Assembly: GCF_025231525.1 (NCBI RefSeq)
Contig: NZ_CP103057.1
Location: 2,311,001-2,375,000, forward strand
Length of the DNA stretch: 64,000 nt
Direction of reading: 5' to 3'
Source of the DNA: Sphingomonas endolithica
GTDB taxonomy: Bacteria > Pseudomonadota > Alphaproteobacteria > Sphingomonadales > Sphingomonadaceae
Shown: piece after piece, positions 57,560-64,000 of the stretch
Layout: every line of letters starts with the position of its first letter
How positions within the stretch are numbered: the stretch's first letter is position 1
Notes under the pieces: generated by a model
What the model was told of the DNA's origin: nothing
Seen by the model: the letters and a program-made list of their open reading frames with translations, nothing else
The model's database searches: none
Made by a program: the position numbers and the translations under genes

Positions 57560-58252
57560 CTACTGCCGGATATGGTCAAGTCGCGCATACGCTGTACCGA
57601 CCTCCACCTCCAGCCGGTCACCGCGCGGGTCCAACGCCATCGCCGGGGTGTCGAACGGCTCGACGTCGCTAGGGTAATAGGTGAAGCGGTAGCTGTTGGG
57701 CCCTCCTCGGGTTAGCCGCACTTCCTGCAACACCTTCCTGTCAGAGGATCTAACGATCGAGAAGCTCTGCGCGGCGCCAAGTTCGTCTGGTGAAGACAGA
57801 TGCTGCCCATCGCTCATGTAGTAGAGACTGTTGGATTCGGGCCACGTCACTCCCAGTCCCTCGGCTGGCGTACCGTCCGCGTTGATAACGGTTACGGACA
57901 GGCCCTTCGACGCATCGCGCTTCGGGGTCCCTGACTGCTCAAGTCGGACGGGACCGGGCCGGTTGTGAATGTGGATGTAAGGACCATCCAGTGTCCAGAA
58001 GCCTTCCGCTTTAATGAAGTCGGCATCGTTCTCGCCAGACTTGATGTGATACAATGCCGTGTGGTCAGCATTCAGGTGCACGTCGATCTTCATGCCGTCT
58101 GCGCGTTCGACATAGCGGTATTTCCCGATGAGCACGCGCTCGTCCTGGATGAACACGGGAACGCTGTTCGAAGGCAACTGCGCTGCGGCGGGAGTGGCCA
58201 CCATCATCAGCAAAAGGGCAAGAACCTGCTTGTGACGGATGCTGATCATCAA
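57560..58252 (-). CDS. Hypothetical periplasmic protein
   Basis: 230 residues. Signal peptide to about residue 25 (LALLLMMVATPAAAQ). The mature part is beta-rich: GKYRYVERADGMKIDVHLNA, then GFWTLDGPYIHIHNRPGPVR and FTYYPSDVEPFDTPAMALDP. No domain recognised. It stands alone between rpsU and the recombinase gene. Confidence 0.65.
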   Translation of the reverse strand: MMISIRHKQVLALLLMMVATPAAAQLPSNSVPVFIQDERVLIGKYRYVERADGMKIDVHLNADHTALYHIKSGENDADFIKAEGFWTLDGPYIHIHNRPGPVRLEQSGTPKRDASKGLSVTVINADGTPAEGLGVTWPESNSLYYMSDGQHLSSPDELGAAQSFSIVRSSDRKVLQEVRLTRGGPNSYRFTYYPSDVEPFDTPAMALDPRGDRLEVEVGTAYARLDHIRQ

Positions 58253-58408
58253 AGTGCTCTCCTTGGCCCTGCTTTGCTGCGTGTATTTGAACGAAGCACG
58301 GTGGCAGCTTTCCTGCGTAAGACGTTCTCACTTTGCAACCGCGGCTGACCTACGATCAGCACGGCGCGCGCGCCTGTGCAGAACATCGTCGCAGGCGAAC
58401 GATTAAAG

Positions 58409-60073
58409 CTACGATCCCATCATAGAGGCTTGCGCATCCCACTCCAAGGGCCAGTCCGTATTCAGGAGCTTACGCGGCGTAAGTGACCGTGGCTGCCGCC
58501 CTTCGACAATGGCAGTGGCGATGTCAGGCGACAGCCAGGACAGCCGGATCAGCCGGGCGATGCGGTGGCGGCAACGCTGCTGTTCGTTGGCAATGTCACG
58601 GATAGTTCGGTCGGGCGAGGCGAGCACCAGATCGCGCGTTGCGCGGGCCTCAGCGAGCAAAGCGACCAGCTTAGGGTCACGAGCCAGTGCCGTGCTCGCA
58701 GGTCCGGCCAGTACGAGCTTGGTCGCCTTGCCCTCGCGTACCTTGCTCGCCGCAACAGTGAGCACCAGCAGTGTGTCGTTCTGCGGTGTCGGCAGGTCCA
58801 GTGTTCGAGCCAGCCCGCCGCGATCGATGGTGATTTTAATTTCATCGCCGGTAAGTGCGATCGAAGTCACCAGCTTCGAGATGACCGATCTCATCTTCAC
58901 CTGGTCCAGCAACCGCTCAGCCGCCTCCCCTGCCCGCTCGACCAGCGCGCGTATGTGTAGGGCGGAGGCGCCGGGGCCAGCGAGCGCCGCGATCTCGCGA
59001 AAGTCGCGGAAGTACGCGATCAGCCGGGTGACCACCGCGCTTTCCACATCGGCTGCCGGCATGCGCCACGCTTCGGGAGCACCAGGCCGCAGTTCGGCGG
59101 CGTGCGTGACATAGTAGCGGTATCGCTTGCCCTTTTTCACCGCATGGCTGGGTGTCATGCGCCGGCCATGTCCATCGCGCAGAACCCCCGCTAGAAGACT
59201 GGTGCAGTGGCTGTTGCGGGTTCGCCTGTTGCCAACCCGGTTGTCCGCGGTGCGCTGCTGAACACGTGCCCACAAATCATCATCGATGATCGGCTGGTGC
59301 TCGCCCTCGTGCACTTCGCCCTTATGTGCCACCTTGCCAATATACACCTGGCTGGACAGCAGGTGACACACCGTGCCGCTCTCGAACGGTATGCCGCCGA
59401 CCGTGCGGTTGGCGACCTTACGCAGCCGGGTGCGGTAGCCACCCGCGCGGAGCTCTTCGACCACGTCCCGCACCGAGCCAAGCTCGGCATAGCGGGCAAA
59501 GATGTGCCGCACGGTGGCAGCTTCAGCTTCGTTGATGACGAGCTTGCAGCTCTGAACGTCGTATCCGATCGGGGCCAGCCCACCCATGAACATGCCCTTG
59601 CGCTTGGATGCCGCAATCTTGTCGCGGATGCGCTCGCCGGTCACCTCGCGCTCGAACTGCGCAAAACTCAGCAGTACGTTCAGCGTCAGCCGGCCCATGC
59701 TGGTCGTGCTGTTGAGCGACTGCGTCACCGACACGAACGACGCCCCGCGTGCATCGAGCACCTCGACAATACGGGCGAGGTCCGTCAGCGCACGGGTGAG
59801 GCGATCTACCTTGTAGACGACGATCGTGTCGACCTTGCCTGAGGCAACATCGGCCAGCAGGCGCTTGAGCCCCGGTCGTTCCATGTTGCCGCCGGAATAC
59901 CCGCCATCATCATAGCGTTCGGCAACCTCGATCCAGCCTTCGTGTCGCTGGCTGAGGATATAGGCGGAACCTGCCTCATGCTGCGCATCAAGGCTGTTAA
60001 ACTCCTGCTCCAGCCCTTCCTCGGTGCTCTTGCGGGTATAGATTGCACAGCGGATGATCTTCCGGTCATCCAT
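58409..60073 (-). CDS. Large serine recombinase
   Basis: 554 residues. Resolvase domain with the catalytic Ser at 16 (CAIYTRKSTEEGLEQEFNS), DGGYSGGNMERPGLKRLLAD and VYKVDRLTRAL, followed by a Recombinase (PF07508-type) domain beginning at PIGYDV. The zinc-ribbon-like segment has LLAGVLRDGHGRRMTPSHA but no Cys pairs, usual for this subgroup. It catalyses site-specific integration or excision through Ser-linked breaks. It is the last gene of the run DUF3489-DUF2924-recombinase and overlaps DUF2924 by 8 bases. att sites were not found. Confidence 0.94.
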   Translation of the reverse strand: MDDRKIIRCAIYTRKSTEEGLEQEFNSLDAQHEAGSAYILSQRHEGWIEVAERYDDGGYSGGNMERPGLKRLLADVASGKVDTIVVYKVDRLTRALTDLARIVEVLDARGASFVSVTQSLNSTTSMGRLTLNVLLSFAQFEREVTGERIRDKIAASKRKGMFMGGLAPIGYDVQSCKLVINEAEAATVRHIFARYAELGSVRDVVEELRAGGYRTRLRKVANRTVGGIPFESGTVCHLLSSQVYIGKVAHKGEVHEGEHQPIIDDDLWARVQQRTADNRVGNRRTRNSHCTSLLAGVLRDGHGRRMTPSHAVKKGKRYRYYVTHAAELRPGAPEAWRMPAADVESAVVTRLIAYFRDFREIAALAGPGASALHIRALVERAGEAAERLLDQVKMRSVISKLVTSIALTGDEIKITIDRGGLARTLDLPTPQNDTLLVLTVAASKVREGKATKLVLAGPASTALARDPKLVALLAEARATRDLVLASPDRTIRDIANEQQRCRHRIARLIRLSWLSPDIATAIVEGRQPRSLTPRKLLNTDWPLEWDAQASMMGS

Positions 60074-60461
60074 ATGCGCCGACCCCGAAGAACCGAGGAC
60101 CGGACCAGGCGACCCCGGTCACCTCGCGCGCGATGGCAGAGAGCGAGCGGTACATGCGCCCCTCCCACAGCATGCCGTCTACCGTGACATGGACATCGAT
60201 CGTACGACCGTTCCACTCACGTACAAACCGGGTGCCGGTTGCGATCTCGGGCGCGACCTTGTTGCCGCTGGCCAGTGCTCGCGACAAGGTTGCCGACATC
60301 TTCCCGATAGCGTGTTCCTGCATCCGGTAGGCGATACCGCGCCGGAGCAGGTCCGCTGCGATGCGCGGTGGTTCCGACCGGCAGATGCGTTGCCACTCCG
60401 CTGGCAAGTCAGCGGAAGGTAGCGCGATCAGCGTCGCCAACTCCTCGTCGATGCTCGCCAT
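60066..60461 (-). CDS. DUF2924 protein
   Basis: 131 residues. DUF2924 pattern: LPAEWQRICRSEPPRIAADL, then LLRRGIAYRMQEHAIG and GTRFVREWNGRTIDVHVTVD, WEGRMYRSLSAIAREVTG. The family nearly always accompanies this kind of serine recombinase; its role is unknown but may assist recombination. Two bases separate it from the DUF3489 gene and it overlaps the recombinase. Confidence 0.9.
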   Translation of the reverse strand: MASIDEELATLIALPSADLPAEWQRICRSEPPRIAADLLRRGIAYRMQEHAIGKMSATLSRALASGNKVAPEIATGTRFVREWNGRTIDVHVTVDGMLWEGRMYRSLSAIAREVTGVAWSGPRFFGVGAYG

Positions 60462-60463
60462 GA

Positions 60464-60961
60464 TCAGGCGACCATCGTGATGGAGTAGCAGGTCACGCCA
60501 TCCCGCTTGCTCTTGTCCAGCACGTGACCCTTCTTGCGCAGGCCGGTCAGCGCAGCGCGCGTGGTGTGCGGCAGCCAGCCGGTGGCCGCCACAAGCTCGT
60601 CGAGCGTGGCGCCGTTGTCACGCTGCAGCAGCTCGACCACGAGGGCCGCCTTGCTCTGCTTCTTTTCCACTGGCGAAATCGAGCTTTCGTCCGCAGGCGT
60701 CTCGGCGACAAGCGCGATCGCTTCGCGCCCTGCCGTGGAAATGCTGACGCCGTATTGAGCCTCGCCATCGCCGCGCCAGGCCAGCTTATTGTCAGCGACC
60801 TCGCTTTCTTCGATCAGCTCGCGTTTGAGCAGCGAGCCAATCGACTTGTTGATCGCTGGACGTGGCGCGGTGATGGTGGTCGGGAGCGGCAGCAGACTAC
60901 CGCCTATCTGCTGTGCGGCGTGGGACAACAGCACGAGCTGCGTGTCGCTGAGTTTTGTCAT
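60464..60961 (-). CDS. DUF3489 protein
   Basis: 165 residues. C-terminal winged-helix-like DUF3489 region: SKAALVVELLQRDNGATLDE, then LVAATGWLPHTTRAALTGLR, and KKGHVLDKSKRDGVTCY. The N-terminus begins LSDTQLVLLSHAAQ and has a second helix-turn-helix pattern. First gene of the recombinase run. Probably a DNA-binding accessory or regulator. Confidence 0.88.
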   Translation of the reverse strand: MTKLSDTQLVLLSHAAQQIGGSLLPLPTTITAPRPAINKSIGSLLKRELIEESEVADNKLAWRGDGEAQYGVSISTAGREAIALVAETPADESSISPVEKKQSKAALVVELLQRDNGATLDELVAATGWLPHTTRAALTGLRKKGHVLDKSKRDGVTCYSITMVA

Positions 60962-61182
60962 GTGGTGGTCCTTCGTGCGGGACCGGCACCTTGCCGCTCC
61001 CCACCGACCACAGCCTCGCCAGTCGCGCTGGTCGAGGCGGCAACCACACGTCTCCGGGCGCGCTTCACACGAACATCAATGCTCCGTTTTCCGGGCAAGT
61101 CGACTGGAATGTGCAGCGTGGTGCAAAAGCTGCGTCTGGACTGGTGAGGGGATTATCGGCTGTGTCGTCTCAGGAGGCATGT

Positions 61183-61443
61183 ATGGACGCCGGTACCATC
61201 GAGCTGGTCAGGCAGCTCCTCTTGCGCGCAGGCATGGCGATGGAGGATTTCTGCCATATTGCCGTGCTTTCGCCGAACAATCCTGATGCGCTGATTGAAG
61301 CTACGGCTCAAATTGCAAAGGCAGTCGTTCACGCGGGTAAATTTGTTTCAGCCGCCGAGACATTAATACCCAAACGACCGCAGACAAGCACGCGGCATGG
61401 CTGCATTCGGTCACGAGGGCTGCCGATTAACGAATTCCTATAG
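61183..61443 (+). CDS. Hypothetical small protein upstream of the c-di-GMP gene
   Basis: 86 residues from ATG 61183, preceded by CAGGAGG. A helical body (ELVRQLLLRAGMAMEDFCHI; ALIEATAQIAKAVVHAGKFV) ends in a basic tail. Its last 47 bases overlap the long open frame of the GGDEF-EAL gene. Not recognised; coding is plausible because of the ribosome site and composition. Confidence 0.45.
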   Translation: MDAGTIELVRQLLLRAGMAMEDFCHIAVLSPNNPDALIEATAQIAKAVVHAGKFVSAAETLIPKRPQTSTRHGCIRSRGLPINEFL

Positions 61444-63829
61444 GGTACCTGATACCCCTCCAGGATTGCCATACTCGCGTACTTCCGAGTGTTGCCTGAC
61501 CCCTGCGGGATACCACCCTGTGTCATTAGAGCTGCCCGCCCGCTGGATTGGGGAAGCGATCGATCCACCACGAGATTTGGACTACCAGGCAGCCCACCTG
61601 ACGGCCTTCGAGACGATTGTTGGACAGGCGGCTCGAGCTACATGCTGTGCGGCGGCAATAATATGTACGACTGTCGACGGGAACCTGATGCCGCTGGCCG
61701 GCAGCCGAGAGGGACCATTGCGCGGAGTGCTGCCTTTCCTTTTGGGAGACGGTCAGAGTGCGACAACCGCATCGGTTACACAGGTCATCGGAGGTCCACC
61801 GTTAGCGATTGGTTTCCGGGGCGAGTTCGGCGGTGACGTGCGGTTTGCGGCCGCTTTGCCGATCGCTGGCACGAACGGCGCCGTGCTCATCGTCCTCGAC
61901 ACACACGCGCGTCCGAGACTGAGTGCCGCGCAGACCTATGTGCTGCGGTCGCATGCCGCTCACTTGGCAACTTTGTTCGACATGGCGGTGCTTCAGGAGC
62001 GAGTCGACCTCGTCGACAGCACTGCAACGCGCGTCAGCCTTGAGCGCCTTCGTCTCCTGGAGTCCGTGGCCGTTCATGCGCGCGACTCCATCGTCATCAC
62101 TCAGGCAGAGCCCATCGACCTGCCCGGCCCGCGCATTATCTATTGCAATGCGGCGTTTACCGAGGCGACCGGTTACTCCGCCGAGGAGGTGATGGGGCTG
62201 ACGCCACGCATACTGCAGGGACCAAAGACCGATCCAGCATCACGGGCCAGGCTACGTCGCGCGCTGGCAGCGTGGGAGCCGATCGAGATCGAGATGATCA
62301 ACTATCGCAAGGACGGCACCGAGTTCTGGGTGGAACTCAGCATCGTGCCTGTCGCGAACGAAATGGGCTGGTTCACGCATTGGGTGTCGGTTCAGCGCGA
62401 CATCACCGAGCGCAAGGATGCACAAGAGCTGACGGCGCGGGTCCGGGTTGCAGAGATCGAAAACGAGGCGCTGGCCGCAGAGATACTCGAGCGCAAGCGG
62501 ATCGAAGCCGAGCTGCAATATGCCGCCTTTCATGACAGTCTGACCCGGCTACGCAACCGGCCCTTCTTCATGGAGCGGCTGACCAAGGCGCTCGAGCGCC
62601 AAAGCCTGACCTGTGCGACATCTTGCTCCGTGCTCTTTCTCGACCTTGATCGCTTCAAGATCGTCAATGACAGCCTGGGGCACCTTGCCGGTGACGCGCT
62701 GCTCAAGGAGATAGCGCAGCGCCTCAGGCAATGCGTCCGTCCACAGGATACGCTCGCGCGGATCGGAGGAGACGAGTTTGCAATCCTGATCGAGGATACT
62801 GATGACCTGGAGATGCCGGTGGCAATTGCCGAGGCGATCATCGAAGTCTTGCGCGCGCCTGTTCAACTTGGACGGCAAAGCGTCTTCCCATCGTGCAGCA
62901 TCGGCGTCGTGCTCGCCGGTGGCGCTGGTGCTGTACCTGACAACCTGATGCGTGACGCTGACATCGCCATGTACGAAGCCAAGCGCGCTGGCCGCGGCGA
63001 CTATGCGATCTTCAACGCTTCGATGCACGAGGAGGCCGCAGGCCGGCTCACGCTGCAGACCGACCTGCGCCGTGCAATCGGTCGTGGCGAATTCAATCTT
63101 GCCTATCAACCGATCGTAGATCCAGCGACCAGCGCGATCCGCAGTTTCGAAGCCCTGTTGCGGTGGGATCATCCGGTACGCGGCGCGACCAATCCGGCCG
63201 ACTTCATACCCGTTGCCGAGGAGATCGGGCTCATTCGAGAAATCGACCGCTGGGTGATGCGCAAAGCCTGTGAACAGCTCGCCGACTGGCACAAACGTTT
63301 TGGCAGTCGAGATCTCCGCCTCAGCATCAACACGTCTGTTGCAGGTTTCGTGGAACCCGATTTCGTGGCCATATTGTCAGGTGTTCTGCGCGAGTTCGAT
63401 ATCCCGCCCCAGACATTGGAACTGGAGATTACCGAGGGAATATTCCTGCATCCATCAGCGGAAATTGCCGAGACGATCGCCGCTGTGCGCGCGATGGGAG
63501 TACGCATTGCACTCGATGATTTCGGAACCGGTTACTCGTCGCTAAGCTACATCAATCGCTATCCGATCGACACGATCAAGATCGACAAGTCTTTCATCGA
63601 TAGTGTCGGCACCAATCGCCAGACGCGTGCGATTGTCGAGTTGATCGTGAAGCTTGGCGTTGCACTCGACCTCAACATCATCGCTGAAGGCGTGGAGACG
63701 CAGGCCCAGACAGAGATCCTGATGCAATTAGGTTGCAGCGCAATTCAGGGTTATCACTTTGCCAGACCGCTGTCGGGAAGCGATGCTACTCGTGCACTGC
63801 TTGCAGCAATCCACACCCAATCTAATTAG
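61397..63829 (+). CDS. GAF-PAS-GGDEF-EAL cyclic-di-GMP enzyme
   Basis: Up to 810 residues. A GAF-like sensor (about 55-210) and a PAS domain (about 225-345, with IIYCNAAFTEATGYSAEEVM and a PAC end VQRDITERKDAQ) lead to a GGDEF domain with the intact RIGGDEFAIL (about 455-464) and the inhibitory I-site RPQD five residues before it. The EAL domain has FEALLRWDHP (about 583-592), DDFGTGYSS and EGVETQAQ, all catalytic motifs intact. Both diguanylate cyclase and phosphodiesterase activity are possible. The true start is uncertain; a later codon after the overlap with the preceding small gene is likely. Confidence 0.93.
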   Translation: MAAFGHEGCRLTNSYRVPDTPPGLPYSRTSECCLTPAGYHPVSLELPARWIGEAIDPPRDLDYQAAHLTAFETIVGQAARATCCAAAIICTTVDGNLMPLAGSREGPLRGVLPFLLGDGQSATTASVTQVIGGPPLAIGFRGEFGGDVRFAAALPIAGTNGAVLIVLDTHARPRLSAAQTYVLRSHAAHLATLFDMAVLQERVDLVDSTATRVSLERLRLLESVAVHARDSIVITQAEPIDLPGPRIIYCNAAFTEATGYSAEEVMGLTPRILQGPKTDPASRARLRRALAAWEPIEIEMINYRKDGTEFWVELSIVPVANEMGWFTHWVSVQRDITERKDAQELTARVRVAEIENEALAAEILERKRIEAELQYAAFHDSLTRLRNRPFFMERLTKALERQSLTCATSCSVLFLDLDRFKIVNDSLGHLAGDALLKEIAQRLRQCVRPQDTLARIGGDEFAILIEDTDDLEMPVAIAEAIIEVLRAPVQLGRQSVFPSCSIGVVLAGGAGAVPDNLMRDADIAMYEAKRAGRGDYAIFNASMHEEAAGRLTLQTDLRRAIGRGEFNLAYQPIVDPATSAIRSFEALLRWDHPVRGATNPADFIPVAEEIGLIREIDRWVMRKACEQLADWHKRFGSRDLRLSINTSVAGFVEPDFVAILSGVLREFDIPPQTLELEITEGIFLHPSAEIAETIAAVRAMGVRIALDDFGTGYSSLSYINRYPIDTIKIDKSFIDSVGTNRQTRAIVELIVKLGVALDLNIIAEGVETQAQTEILMQLGCSAIQGYHFARPLSGSDATRALLAAIHTQSN

Positions 63830-63872
63830 GCGGCCTGCGTGCAGGCAGGCGAGTGCTCCATCGCTGCGCCAC

Positions 63873-64000
63873 TCAGCGGCGCACAATTGGCAGCTCGATG
63901 TAGGACGCCGCCTCGCCGGCATGGTGGATCTGATTGTGCGCCACGACCATTCGCTTTTCGGCCTCGTTGTTGCCGCCGGTGTTCAGGTTGCGGACGAACT
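63873..64000 (-). CDS. C-terminal end of a CocE/NonD-type hydrolase (partial)
   Basis: The last 41 codons of a minus-strand gene that continues past the right window edge: FVRNLNTGGNNEAEKRMVVA then HNQIHHAGEAASYIELPIVR and a stop at 63873-63875. The NLNTGG and final IELPIV segments resemble the beta-rich C-terminal domain of CocE/NonD and X-prolyl peptidase-type esterases. With so little sequence this is tentative. Confidence 0.5.
   Translation of the reverse strand, partial: FVRNLNTGGNNEAEKRMVVAHNQIHHAGEAASYIELPIVRR

Overview
The window is high-GC chromosomal-type DNA from an alphaproteobacterium, most likely a sphingomonad (Sphingomonas or a close relative). Evidence includes a 180-kDa-class NAD-glutamate dehydrogenase, CobS/CobT cobaltochelatase subunits, short-form HisG, a K+-independent H+-pyrophosphatase, IF-1 with a TTG start, the alphaproteobacterial LexA box GAAC-N7-GAAC in front of imuA-imuB-dnaE2, and the palindromic intergenic repeats typical of sphingomonads. 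No rRNA and no CRISPR array were seen. There is one tRNA, tRNA-Phe(GAA).

Bases 1-26.7 kb are ordinary housekeeping sequence. In order they hold the end of NAD-GDH; cobT and cobS with a Phd/VapC-type toxin-antitoxin pair wedged between them; an HxlR-type regulator divergent from a five-gene cluster of small detoxification-type proteins (VOC, GST, DUF1428, double VOC, SRPBCC); a J-domain protein divergent from bolA-GST; NUDIX-pirin; an alpha/beta hydrolase; a DUF2332 protein; hisG-hisD; nusB; an alginate-export-type outer-membrane protein; thiL; hppA; and infA, maf, an RNase E/G-like gene, yacG and tRNA-Phe. Several gaps hold palindromic repeats, including two copies of one composite element bounded by inverted repeats.

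From about 26.7 to 47.3 kb, starting just after tRNA-Phe, the character changes to accessory DNA: orphan secreted proteins and lipoproteins, an IS110-type transposase, a NYN-domain protein, a DUF2809 gene broken by one in-frame stop, a complete IS3-family element with a recognisable -1 frameshift signal, small DUF proteins and rlmJ, and then a block that looks like a defence island. The block contains (i) a translationally coupled three-gene operon resembling ABC-three-component (ABC-3C) systems: a nuclease-like effector, a middle component and a DUF3732 SMC-like ATPase. It also contains (ii) a large STAND NTPase with a nuclease-like N-terminus and a repeat-rich C-terminus, downstream of a divergent thymidylate kinase homologue, which in turn overlaps head-to-head with a radical-SAM protein. 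The second cluster (tmk-like, STAND, radical SAM) is the best candidate here for an undescribed system.

From 47.3 to 58.3 kb the window holds an M13 metallopeptidase, the SOS mutagenesis cassette imuA-imuB-dnaE2, two head-to-head SRAP (HMCES/YedK) proteins of which one has lost its catalytic Cys and His, rpsU and small unknowns. From 58.4 to 61 kb there is a large serine recombinase with its usual DUF2924 and DUF3489 partners, a mark of past integration. The window ends with a GAF-PAS-GGDEF-EAL protein and the C-terminal end of a likely CocE/NonD-type hydrolase.
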